A DNA stretch of 64,000 bases from Aquabacter sediminis (GTDB lineage Bacteria; Pseudomonadota; Alphaproteobacteria; Rhizobiales; Xanthobacteraceae). How positions within the stretch are numbered: position 1 is the stretch's first letter; every line of letters begins with the position of its first letter. The translations under genes and the position numbers were made by a program. The notes below the pieces were generated by a model. It made no database searches and had not been told where the DNA came from. It saw only the letters and a program-made list of their open reading frames with translations. Positions 42,891-50,974 of this stretch are shown in pieces. The stretch lies in assembly GCF_028863665.1 (NCBI RefSeq), contig NZ_JARBFX010000009.1, positions 62,001 to 126,000 of the forward strand, given 5' to 3'.

Positions 42891-43661
42891 TCAGGCGGGC
42901 GTGGAGGGCAGGGGCTCATGCGGCAGGATGGCCCGTTCCACGAAGGCGACAAGGGCGTCGGCGAAGGCATCGGGGGCGATGCCGCGCCGCCGGTATTTGG
43001 AGCGCTTCACGTACCAGTCCTGGAGCATGGGCTTGATGAGAGCCGCTGTCATGGCCGCATCGTCGATCTCGAACACGCCCGCGGCCGCGCCCTGCGCCAG
43101 CGCGTCGCAGATGAAGCCCTCCGTCCGCCGCTCGCTTGCCACCGCCATGGCACGGGCCTCGGGCGGGAAGGTCTTGGCCTCCATATAGGAGAAGGTGAAC
43201 CAGGCCAGCATGGCTTCGGTGAGCGCCACATGGGTGCGCAGGAGCCAGGTCAGATGGGCGCGGGGCCCGTCAAGGTCCGGCGGCGGGGCGCCGAGCACTT
43301 CCTCGACCACGGTGGAGACCGTGCCGAGAATCATGCGCAGCAGCGTCTCCTTTGAGTCGAAATAGGCATAGAGCGCGCCCATGCTGAGGCCGGATTGCTC
43401 CGAGAGGTCGCGCAGGCTCATGGACTGGAAGCCGGCATTGTTGGCCAGCGTCAAGGTGGTCTCGACGATGCGGGCAAGCCGCGCGGTGGCCACCTGGGGC
43501 TTCTTCACCCGGATGGTGGCGTGGTGGCGGGCCAGCATGCGGGCGGCCATCGCCTCCATGGACAGGTCGAGCCCTGTCATGGCGCGCTGGGCATCGCTGT
43601 GCGCGACGGCCGCTTGTGGATTGCCTGCTTTCATCCGGTTTCCTGCCGCCGCCATGGTCAC
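42891..43661 (-). CDS. TetR-family regulator
   Basis: Repressor of 256 residues. The helix-turn-helix is LRDLSEQSGLSMGALYAYFDSKETLL, preceded by an unusually long N-terminal tail of about 55 residues. The start is GTG 43661, with an AAGGA site 7 bases upstream; ATG 43655 is the alternative. The C-terminal domain, all helical, binds an unidentified acyl-CoA-like ligand in relatives. It is divergent from the SDR-dehydrogenase-kinase operon; a perfect 14-bp palindrome lies between them. Confidence 0.88.
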   Translation of the reverse strand: MTMAAAGNRMKAGNPQAAVAHSDAQRAMTGLDLSMEAMAARMLARHHATIRVKKPQVATARLARIVETTLTLANNAGFQSMSLRDLSEQSGLSMGALYAYFDSKETLLRMILGTVSTVVEEVLGAPPPDLDGPRAHLTWLLRTHVALTEAMLAWFTFSYMEAKTFPPEARAMAVASERRTEGFICDALAQGAAAGVFEIDDAAMTAALIKPMLQDWYVKRSKYRRRGIAPDAFADALVAFVERAILPHEPLPSTPA

Positions 43662-43706
43662 GGGCGCGTCCTTAAGGTTTTCTCTTGCATGGCGCTCGCG
43701 CCGCTG

Positions 43707-43734
43707 TCTATAAAGCGAGCGCTCGCTCTATAAA
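43707..43734. promoter_or_regulatory. TetR operator candidate with flanking -10-like repeats
   Basis: The perfect palindrome AGCGAGCGCTCGCT (43714-43727) is bordered by two direct copies of TCTATAAA at 43707 and 43727, exactly 20 bp apart (about two helical turns). The TATAAA parts would serve as -10 hexamers, so a repressor bound at the palindrome would cover them. Located between divergent tetR (43661) and the SDR gene (43795). Confidence 0.7.
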
Positions 43735-43794
43735 CATAAAATCAAATCTCCCGAACGGGAAGCGGGCGACGGCAAGCTGAGGGAGGCAGGGCCT

Positions 43795-44562
43795 ATGGGA
43801 TTTTCCGTGACTCTGGACGGGCGCGTGGCGCTCGTGACGGGCGCCTCCAAGGGCCTTGGCGCCTATTTTGCCACCCAGCTCGCGCAGTCCGGTGCCCGGG
43901 TGGCTGTCGCGGCCCGTAATAAGGCTGAGTGCGAGGTGGTGTGCGGCCGGATCCGGGACGCCGGCGGCGAGGCCCTTGCCCTGGCCGTCGATGTGACCCG
44001 GGCCGCCTCAGTGGATTCAGCCATTGCAGAGGTGTTGGAAACCTTCGGGCGGTTGGACATCCTGGTGGCCAATGCGGGCGTCACCGCCACCACACCGCTC
44101 CTGGACCTTGAGGAAGAGGCCTGGGACCGCATCCTCGACACCAATCTGAAGGGCGCCTTCCTGGTGGGGCGGGCCGCAGCGCGGGCCATGGCCTCTGCCA
44201 AGACCGGCGGCACCATCGTGACCGTCGCCTCCATCCTGGGCGAGCGCATTGCGGGCCAGGTGTCAGCCTATTGCGCCTCCAAGGCCGGCCTCATCCAGCT
44301 TACCCGCTCCATGGCGCTGGAATGGGCACGCCACGGCATCCGCGCCAATGCACTGTGCCCCGGCTACGTGGAGACCGACCTCAACCGCGATTTCTTCGAG
44401 AGCGAGGCCGGCAAGGCCTTGATCCGCCGCATCCCCTATCGCCGCCTGGCGAAGCTGGAAGATGTGGCGGGACCGCTCCTGTTCCTGTGCTCCGACGCCT
44501 CCGCCTACATGACCGGCTCCACCCTGGAAGTGGATGGCGGCCACCTCGTTTCCTCTCTGTGA
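43795..44562 (+). CDS. Short-chain dehydrogenase (3-hydroxyacyl or 3-oxoacyl reductase-like)
   Basis: SDR of 255 residues. Cofactor site VTGASKGLGAYFATQLAQ, NAGVT, and catalytic Ser / Tyr-x3-Lys (VASILGE, YCASK) are present; the arginine after strand 2 (AVAARNKAE) favours NADP. GAGGGAGG precedes ATG 43795. It heads the plus-strand operon SDR - acyl-CoA dehydrogenase - kinase, followed by CoA transferase and thiolase. Comparable genes in levulinate (lva) clusters reduce or oxidise a hydroxyacyl-CoA. Confidence 0.9.
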   Translation: MGFSVTLDGRVALVTGASKGLGAYFATQLAQSGARVAVAARNKAECEVVCGRIRDAGGEALALAVDVTRAASVDSAIAEVLETFGRLDILVANAGVTATTPLLDLEEEAWDRILDTNLKGAFLVGRAAARAMASAKTGGTIVTVASILGERIAGQVSAYCASKAGLIQLTRSMALEWARHGIRANALCPGYVETDLNRDFFESEAGKALIRRIPYRRLAKLEDVAGPLLFLCSDASAYMTGSTLEVDGGHLVSSL

Positions 44563-44574
44563 GGCTTGAGACCC

Positions 44575-45795
44575 ATGGACTTCACCATTTCCCCGGCGCT
44601 GGAAAGCCTGCGCGAACGCATTGCTGACTTCGTCGCCCGTGAGATCATCCCGCTCGAGAGCGATTCCGCCGCCTACGACGCCCACGAAAACATCGCCCAC
44701 GCACCGCTCCAGCGCCTGCGCGCCAAGGCGCGGGAGGAGGGGCTGTGGTGCCTGCAACTGAAGCCGGAGAATGGCGGGCTGGGGGTGGGCCGCATGGGCA
44801 TGGCGGTCTGCTACGAGGAGATGAACCGTTCCATCTTCGGACCGGTCGTCTTCAATTCGGCAGCGCCCGACGACGGCAACATGATGGTGCTGGAGGCGGT
44901 CGGCACGCCCGACCAGAAGGAGCGCTGGCTTGCTCCCATCGTCAGGGGCGACGTGCGTTCCGCCTTCGTGATGACCGAGCCTCACCCCGGTGGCGGTTCC
45001 GATCCGTCCATGATCCAGACCCGGGCAGAGAAGCAACCGGACGGCTCCTATCGCATCTATGGCCGCAAATGGTTCATCACCGGCGCGGAGGAAGCGGCCC
45101 ACTTCATCCTCATCGCCCGTACCTCCGACGATCCACGCACGGGCCTGTCGGCGTTCATGTTCCATCGTGACCAGCCGGGCTGGCGCATTCTGCGCCGCAT
45201 TCCCATCATGGGCCCTGAAGAGCATGGCGGCCATTGCGAGCTGGAGTTCGACGGCCTGACCATTCCCCCGGAGGATGTTCTCAAGGAGGAAGGGTGGGGT
45301 CTGCGGATCACCCAGATCCGCCTTGGTCCGGCGCGCCTCACCCATTGCATGCGCTGGCTGGGCCTTGCGCGCCGCTCGGTTGAGATTGGCCGTGACTATG
45401 CCGAGGTGCGTCATGGCTTCGGCGTGCGGCTCGCCGACCGGGAGAGCGTGCAGCTCATGCTGGGCCGCACCGCAATGGCCATCGAGATCGGCCGCCTTCT
45501 GGTGATGAAGGCCGCTTTCGAGTTGGACCAGGGCCGCCTTGCGCGCAAGGAGGTGTCCATGGCCAAGATCCAGGCTGCAAATACCCTGCACCAGGCGGTG
45601 GATATGGGCCTCCAGCTCAATGGTGCCCGTGGCTATTCCAAGGACACGGTGCTGGAATGGATCTACCGCTATGCCCGCCAGGCACGGCTGGTGGATGGCG
45701 CCGACGAGGTGCACCAGATGGTTCTGAACCGCTTCCTGGAGAAGGAAGGCGATGCCTTCTGGCGCTGGCCGGTGGCGACGGACGGCGCCGCATGA
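44575..45795 (+). CDS. Acyl-CoA dehydrogenase-like enzyme (ACAD10/11, LvaC type)
   Basis: Flavoprotein of 406 residues. The sequence GGHCELEFDGL, RLGPARLTHCMRWLGLARR and the C-terminal RLVDGADEVHQM match the ACAD10/11 family better than ordinary dehydrogenases: the DGxDEVH element replaces the usual Glu-Gly-Thr catalytic segment. ACAD11- and LvaC-type enzymes act on 4-phosphoacyl-CoA, removing phosphate, rather than forming a plain enoyl-CoA. The stop overlaps the start of the kinase gene (ATGA), so both are made together, which supports that role. Confidence 0.88.
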   Translation: MDFTISPALESLRERIADFVAREIIPLESDSAAYDAHENIAHAPLQRLRAKAREEGLWCLQLKPENGGLGVGRMGMAVCYEEMNRSIFGPVVFNSAAPDDGNMMVLEAVGTPDQKERWLAPIVRGDVRSAFVMTEPHPGGGSDPSMIQTRAEKQPDGSYRIYGRKWFITGAEEAAHFILIARTSDDPRTGLSAFMFHRDQPGWRILRRIPIMGPEEHGGHCELEFDGLTIPPEDVLKEEGWGLRITQIRLGPARLTHCMRWLGLARRSVEIGRDYAEVRHGFGVRLADRESVQLMLGRTAMAIEIGRLLVMKAAFELDQGRLARKEVSMAKIQAANTLHQAVDMGLQLNGARGYSKDTVLEWIYRYARQARLVDGADEVHQMVLNRFLEKEGDAFWRWPVATDGAA

Positions 45796-46814
45796 GCGAG
45801 GCCGCTCCTTCCACTCCCCTTGGCTTCGAGGAGGCCCGTCTCGATGGCTTCCTGAAGGAGGCGGTTCCCGGCCTTGCCGGCCCCATGCGGCTGGCCCGCA
45901 TTGCCGGCGGGCAGTCCAATCCCACCTTCTTCGTCACCTATGACACCCGCGCTTTGGTGCTGCGCAAGCAGCCGCCGGGCGAACTCCTGCCCTCCGCCCA
46001 TGCTGTGGATCGCGAATACCGCATCATGCGAGCGCTGGCCGAGACGGATGTGCCGGTGCCGCCTGCGCTCCTCTACAGCGACGACCGCAGCATCGTCGGC
46101 ACGCCCTTCTATGTGATGGAGCGTGTGGAGGGGCGGGTCTTCCATGACTGCACGCTCCCCGGCGTCGATCCGGCGGAACGGGGCGAGATGTACCGGTCCA
46201 TGGCCCGCACGCTGGCTGCCTTCCACAATGTGGATTTTGGCGCGGTGGGTCTTGGCGACTTCGGCAAACCCGGGAACTTCTATGCCCGCCAGGTGACCCG
46301 TTGGAGCCGCCAGTGGGAACTGTCCCGCACGCGTGAGGACGCCAATATCGACCGGTTGGTGGAATGGCTCCCCGCCCATATTCCGCAAGACGACGTGTCC
46401 TCGCTGGTGCACGGGGACTATCGCATCGGCAATCTCATGTTCCACCCCACCGAGCCTCGTGTGGTGGCGGTGCTTGATTTCGAGCTGTCGACCCTTGGCC
46501 ATCCGCTCGCGGACCTTGCCCATTCCATGATGGCCTGGATTTCCAAGCCCGATGAATATGGCGGTCTCGCCGGCCTCGACCTTGAGGGCCTTGGCATTCC
46601 GAGCGGGGCGGACTACGAAGCTGAGTATGCCGCTGCCGCCCGCCACGGTGCGCGGATGACGAACTTTCACATGGCCTTCGCCCTGTTCCGCTGGTCCGTG
46701 ATCTTCGAGGGGATCGCGGCCCGCGCCAAGGCGGGGAATGCGTCATCCGACAACGCTGCGGAAACGGGTCGGCTTGCGGCCGCTTTCGCCGGCAGGGCCG
46801 CCGATTTGATCTAG
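45792..46814 (+). CDS. APH-family kinase (LvaA / ACAD10-like phosphotransferase)
   Basis: ATP-dependent kinase of 340 residues with the aminoglycoside phosphotransferase fold. The catalytic loop is VHGDYRIGNLMFHP and the metal-binding motif LDFELSTLGHPLADLA; IAGGQSNPTFFV is the nucleotide-loop equivalent. This subgroup is coupled to ACAD10/11-type dehydrogenases; in levulinate catabolism the homologue LvaA phosphorylates the 4-hydroxyl of a 4-hydroxyacyl-CoA. Co-translation with the acyl-CoA dehydrogenase (ATGA) makes antibiotic resistance unlikely. Confidence 0.9.
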   Translation: MSEAAPSTPLGFEEARLDGFLKEAVPGLAGPMRLARIAGGQSNPTFFVTYDTRALVLRKQPPGELLPSAHAVDREYRIMRALAETDVPVPPALLYSDDRSIVGTPFYVMERVEGRVFHDCTLPGVDPAERGEMYRSMARTLAAFHNVDFGAVGLGDFGKPGNFYARQVTRWSRQWELSRTREDANIDRLVEWLPAHIPQDDVSSLVHGDYRIGNLMFHPTEPRVVAVLDFELSTLGHPLADLAHSMMAWISKPDEYGGLAGLDLEGLGIPSGADYEAEYAAAARHGARMTNFHMAFALFRWSVIFEGIAARAKAGNASSDNAAETGRLAAAFAGRAADLI

Positions 46815-46848
46815 GGACGGAAACCGGCGCCACGGAGGGATCTAGACG

Positions 46849-47565
46849 ATGCGCAAAAAGGTTTACCCGGACGCGAAAAGCGCCCTGGAGGGCGTGCTCG
46901 CCGACGGCATGATGATCATGGCCGGTGGTTTCGGCCTGTGCGGCATCCCGGAAAATCTGATCGCGGCAATCCGCGACAATGGCGTTAAGAATCTGACCGT
47001 CGTCTCCAACAATTGCGGCGTCGACGATTTCGGCCTCGGCCTGCTCCTGTCCAACGGCCAGATCAAGAAGATGCTGTCGTCCTATGTGGGCGAGAACAAG
47101 CTCTTCGAGAAGCTGTACCTGGCCGGCGACCTGGAGCTGGAATTCAACCCGCAGGGCACCCTGGCCGAGCGCATCCGGGCCGGCGGCGCGGGCATTGCCG
47201 GGTTCTACACCAAGACCGGCTACGGCACGATCATCGCCGAAGGCAAGCCCACCCGCGAGTTCAACGGCGAGCACTATGTGCTCGAGACCGGCCTCGTGGC
47301 GGACCTGTCCATCATCAAGGCGTGGAAGGCGGACAAGGAGGGCAACCTCATCTACCGCAAGACCGCGCGCAACTTTAACCCGATGATGGCGACTGCCGGA
47401 AAGGTCACCATCGCCGAGGTGGAGGAGATCGTGGAGGTGGGCGAGCTCGATGCCGATTCCATCCACACCCCCGGCATCTATGTGGACCGGATCGTCCTGA
47501 GCCAGAATCCCGAGAAGCGCATCGAGAAGGTGACCACCCGCAAGCGCCCCGAGGAGGTGAAGTGA
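46849..47565 (+). CDS. 3-oxoacid CoA-transferase, subunit A
   Basis: Subunit of 238 residues. [24 protein letters not shown] and [14 protein letters not shown] are typical of the A subunit of succinyl-CoA:3-oxoacid CoA transferase; it forms a heterodimer with the product of the next gene. It activates acetoacetate or other oxo acids with CoA from succinyl-CoA. GGAGG lies upstream; the stop overlaps the beginning of the B subunit region. Confidence 0.93.
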   Translation: MRKKVYPDAKSALEGVLADGMMIMAGGFGLCGIPENLIAAIRDNGVKNLTVVSNNCGVDDFGLGLLLSNGQIKKMLSSYVGENKLFEKLYLAGDLELEFNPQGTLAERIRAGGAGIAGFYTKTGYGTIIAEGKPTREFNGEHYVLETGLVADLSIIKAWKADKEGNLIYRKTARNFNPMMATAGKVTIAEVEEIVEVGELDADSIHTPGIYVDRIVLSQNPEKRIEKVTTRKRPEEVK

Positions 47566-48209
47566 TGGCCTGGACCCGCGACCAGATGGCGGCGCGCGCC
47601 GCCCAGGAAGTCCGCGACGGTTTCTATGTGAACCTCGGCATCGGCATCCCCACCCTGGTGGCCAACTTCGTGCCGGACGGCATGACGGTCAGCTTCCAGA
47701 GCGAGAACGGCATGCTGGGCATCGGGCCCTTCCCCTATGAGGGCGAAGAGGATCCCGACCTCATCAATGCCGGCAAGCAGACCGTGACCGAAGTGGCGGA
47801 CACCGCCTATTTCTCCAGCGCCGATTCCTTCGCCATGATCCGTGGCGGCCATATGGACCTGTCCATCCTCGGCTCCATGCAGGTGTCCGAGAAGGGCGAC
47901 ATCGCCAATTGGATGGTGCCCGGCAAGATGGTGAAGGGCATGGGCGGCGCCATGGACCTGGTGGCCGGCGCCAAGTCGGTCATCGTGCTCATGGAGCATG
48001 TGGAGAAGTCCGGCGCGCCCAAGCTGGTGGAAGCCTGCACCTTGCCGCTCACCGGCACGCAGGTGACCGACATGGTCATCACCGATCTCGCCCGCTTCGA
48101 GTTCACCAAGCGCGGCGGCACCCTGGTGCTCAAGGAACTGGCGCCGGGCGTGACGCTCGACGAAGTGCGGGCCAAGACCGCCGCCAAGTTCGAGGTCGGC
48201 CTCGACTGA
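47565..48209 (+). CDS. 3-oxoacid CoA-transferase, subunit B
   Basis: Catalytic subunit of 214 residues. The active-site glutamate is in [25 protein letters not shown] and [16 protein letters not shown] are also family segments. ATG 47565 is preferred over the GTG one codon earlier because GGAGG is 7 bases before it. It completes the enzyme with subunit A and lies within the acyl-CoA catabolic cluster. Confidence 0.93.
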   Translation: MAWTRDQMAARAAQEVRDGFYVNLGIGIPTLVANFVPDGMTVSFQSENGMLGIGPFPYEGEEDPDLINAGKQTVTEVADTAYFSSADSFAMIRGGHMDLSILGSMQVSEKGDIANWMVPGKMVKGMGGAMDLVAGAKSVIVLMEHVEKSGAPKLVEACTLPLTGTQVTDMVITDLARFEFTKRGGTLVLKELAPGVTLDEVRAKTAAKFEVGLD

Positions 48210-48215
48210 GGCCCG

Positions 48216-48241
48216 GTCGGCTCGGCCCTCGCCGGGCCGAC
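48216..48241 (+). terminator. Hairpin after the CoA-transferase genes
   Basis: GTCGGC / GCCGAC outer stem and CGGC / GCCG inner stem around CCTC, 7 bp after the stop of subunit B. No T-tract. It may end or attenuate the transcript before the 3-hydroxyacyl-CoA dehydrogenase gene. Confidence 0.5.
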
Positions 48242-48389
48242 GGCACGCCTTTGCCGGGGCGGCATCGCCGCTCCGGCTCCTCCAGGTGAAGCGGCCGCGC
48301 GCCGTCCCTTGCGGCGGGCAGCGCCACGGCTTTGCCTTGCCCGGACGGGTCTTTCGGCCCGCTGCGGCACATCAGCTGAAGAGGCATTC

Positions 48390-49469
48390 ATGACCACACG
48401 GCTCGCCATCATCGGAACCGGTCTGATGGGCGGTGGCATCGCCCTCGACGCGGCCCGCCATGGGCTTCCCGTCCAGGTCTATGACGCCCGTCCCGAAGGA
48501 CCGGAGGCGCTCAAGGGCCGGGCCGCCGGGGTCTATTCCCGATGGGTGAAGAACGGCCGCATGAGTGAAGCGGACGCTGTCGCAGCGTTGGAGCGCCTGC
48601 GCCCCGCCTCAAGCCTTGCGGAGCTGTCCGGCGCCGACCTGGTCATCGAGGCGGTGTTCGAGGACATCAAGGTTAAGCGGGACCTGTTCGCGGCGCTCGA
48701 ACCCCATCTGGGTGCGGAAGCGGTGCTCGCCACCAATACCAGCGCGCTGAAGGTGGGGGCGCTGTCCGATGGCTTCGGCTTTTCCGATCGCGTGCTCGGC
48801 TTGCATTATTTCAGCCCGGCGGAAGTCTCGCCCCTCGTCGAGGTGGTGCGCTCGGAACGCACCAGCGGGCGTACCATCGAGCGGGCGATGGCCTTCCTGA
48901 AGGAGACCCGCCGCACGGCGCTTCCCTGCGCCGATCGGCCGGGCTTTGCCATCAATCGCTTTTTCTGCCCCTATTATAATGAGGCGACCCGCCTCGTGGA
49001 GGAGCGCATCGCCGGTCCCGCCGACGTGGACAAGGTGGCGCGCGAGCGCATTGGTGCCGCGGCCGGGCCCTTCACGGTGATGAACCTGATCCGCCCCGCC
49101 GTGGCGGCTCATGCCCAGGCCAATCTGGTGCCGCTCGGCCCCTTCTATGTGCCATCCCAACTGCTCCAGGACCAGGGGCGCAGCGGCGCCGACTGGCCGG
49201 TGGAAGACACCTTGCCCGATGCCGATCTTGATGCGGTGGAGCGCCGCCTGCTCGGCGCCCTCGCCGTCCCGGCCCTGGAATTGGCCGAGGAGCGGGTGGC
49301 TGCGCCTGCGGCGGTGGACCAGGGCGCGGTGATGGCGCTGAAGTTCAAGGAGGGTCCCTTCACCCTCATGTCCCGCTATTCCCGCGAAGCGGTGGCGGCG
49401 GCGGTGCACGACGTGTGTGATCGCATGGGCCATCCCGAGCCGCGCCTGCCGGTGCCCCTGCCGGCCTGA
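48390..49469 (+). CDS. 3-hydroxyacyl-CoA dehydrogenase
   Basis: NAD-dependent enzyme of 359 residues. Rossmann motif LAIIGTGLMGGGIA, the VIEAVFEDIKVKRDLFAALE segment, catalytic histidine in LGLHYFSPAEVSPLVEVV and the NRFFCPYYNEA helix are present, followed by the C-terminal 3HCDH domain pair. It is longer than the single-domain enzyme and contains no hydratase part. It oxidises a 3-hydroxyacyl-CoA to 3-oxoacyl-CoA, which the thiolase encoded next can cleave. ATG 48390 has a GAAGAGG site. Confidence 0.9.
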   Translation: MTTRLAIIGTGLMGGGIALDAARHGLPVQVYDARPEGPEALKGRAAGVYSRWVKNGRMSEADAVAALERLRPASSLAELSGADLVIEAVFEDIKVKRDLFAALEPHLGAEAVLATNTSALKVGALSDGFGFSDRVLGLHYFSPAEVSPLVEVVRSERTSGRTIERAMAFLKETRRTALPCADRPGFAINRFFCPYYNEATRLVEERIAGPADVDKVARERIGAAAGPFTVMNLIRPAVAAHAQANLVPLGPFYVPSQLLQDQGRSGADWPVEDTLPDADLDAVERRLLGALAVPALELAEERVAAPAAVDQGAVMALKFKEGPFTLMSRYSREAVAAAVHDVCDRMGHPEPRLPVPLPA

Positions 49470-49549
49470 GATCCAAAGCCGGCTCTGCAAAGAGGCCGGC
49501 CCCTGAAACGTGGCGCGGCCTTTCCGGCCGTCGCCAGGAGGAACCGCAC

Positions 49550-50734
49550 ATGAGCACCACCGACGTTGTCTTCCTGTCCGGCGCCCGAACCGCCATCGGC
49601 GATTTCGGCGGCGCGCTGAAGGATGTGCCGCCCACCGCGCTGGGCGGCCATGTGGCCAAGGCGGCCATCGCCCGCGCGGGCATTGAAGCATCCGACATCG
49701 GCCAGACGGTGATGGGCAACGTCATCCATACCGAGCCGCGCGACATGTACCTTTCCCGCGTCGCGGCCATGGAAGCGGGCGTGCCCAAGGAGACGCCGGC
49801 CTTGACCGTCAACCGCCTGTGCGGCTCGGGCCTCCAGGCCATCATCAGCGCCGCCCAGATGGTCAAGCTGGGCGATGCGTCCTTCGCGCTCGCCGGCGGC
49901 GCCGAATGCATGAGCCGCAGCGGCTACCTGATGCCCGGCGCCCGCTGGGGCCAGAAGATGGGCAATCTTGGCCTGGTGGACATGATGGTGGGCGCGCTCA
50001 GCGATCCGTTCGGCAATGGCCATATGGGTATCACGGCCGAGAACATTTCCGAGCGCTATGGCGTGGACCGGGCCGCGCAGGACGAGGCCTCCCTGGAAAG
50101 CCACCGCCGCGCGGCCGCCGCCACAGCCGCCGGGCTCTTCAAGGAGCAGATCGTCCCCTTCGAGATCGCCTCCCGCAAGGGCACGGTCAGCTTCGAGACC
50201 GACGAGCATGTGCGCGCCGACGTCACCGCGGCCGATCTCGCCAAGCTGCGCGCCGTGTTCAAGAAGGACGGTACCGTGACCGCCGGCAATGCCTCTGGCA
50301 TCAATGATGGTGCGGCCGCCGTGGTCATCGCCTCCGGAGAGGCGGCGAAGCAGCGGGGCCTCACCCCGGTCGCGCGCCTGGTGTCCTATGGACTGGCGGG
50401 TGTCGATCCCTCCGAAATGGGCATGGGGCCTGTGCCGGCGGTGAAGACCGCCCTGGAGCGGGCGGGCCTGACGGTGGCCGATATCGACGTGATCGAATCC
50501 AACGAGGCTTTCGCTGCCCAGGCATGTGCCGTCAGCCGTGCCCTCGGCTTCGATCCGGCCAAGGTCAATCCCAATGGCGGCGCCATTGCGCTCGGCCACC
50601 CCGTAGGGGCGACGGGCGCCATCCTCACCGTCAAGACGATCTACGAGCTCCAGCGCACGGGAGGCCGCTATGGCCTCATCACCATGTGCATCGGCGGCGG
50701 CCAGGGCATCGCCATGGTCATCGAGCGTCAGTGA
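49550..50734 (+). CDS. Acetyl-CoA acetyltransferase / 3-oxoacyl-CoA thiolase
   Basis: Thiolase of 394 residues. The acylated cysteine is in NRLCGSGLQAI, and the other catalytic residues in NPNGGAIALGHPVGATGA and MCIGGGQGIAMV. It cleaves a 3-oxoacyl-CoA to acetyl-CoA plus a shortened acyl-CoA, or condenses two acetyl-CoA for PHB. AGGAGG precedes the ATG. It is the last gene of the acyl-CoA cluster and is followed by a hairpin. Confidence 0.93.
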   Translation: MSTTDVVFLSGARTAIGDFGGALKDVPPTALGGHVAKAAIARAGIEASDIGQTVMGNVIHTEPRDMYLSRVAAMEAGVPKETPALTVNRLCGSGLQAIISAAQMVKLGDASFALAGGAECMSRSGYLMPGARWGQKMGNLGLVDMMVGALSDPFGNGHMGITAENISERYGVDRAAQDEASLESHRRAAAATAAGLFKEQIVPFEIASRKGTVSFETDEHVRADVTAADLAKLRAVFKKDGTVTAGNASGINDGAAAVVIASGEAAKQRGLTPVARLVSYGLAGVDPSEMGMGPVPAVKTALERAGLTVADIDVIESNEAFAAQACAVSRALGFDPAKVNPNGGAIALGHPVGATGAILTVKTIYELQRTGGRYGLITMCIGGGQGIAMVIERQ

Positions 50735-50740
50735 CGCACA

Positions 50741-50767
50741 GGCGGGGGCGTCCCGGACGCTCCCGCC
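50741..50767 (+). terminator. Hairpin after the thiolase gene
   Basis: GGCGGGGGCGT / ACGCTCCCGCC (one G-T wobble) with a 5-base loop, 6 bp after the stop codon. T-tract is lacking. Likely marks the end of the operon. Confidence 0.55.
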
Positions 50768-50974
50768 CGTCGCAGCTGGTGCTGTGCTCTCGGCGCCCCA
50801 GCCTGCGGCAGTATGGGGGTGCCTGATCCATGCAGCCTGGCGCGCTTTCCGTCAGGGAGCGCCCCGCTTTTGCCTTTCACTCTGTTTCAACCAGATCGGA
50901 TCAGGCTCTAGAGTGAGATGTGATTCGCGCGGGAACAGGGGGCCCGCGCCTGGCAGGCATGGGGCGGACGCGGC

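Noticed and set aside
45792-46814. APH-family kinase read as an aminoglycoside resistance gene
   Set aside because: Its motifs and its overlap with an ACAD11-like gene fit the acyl-CoA-linked kinase subgroup, not antibiotic phosphotransferases.
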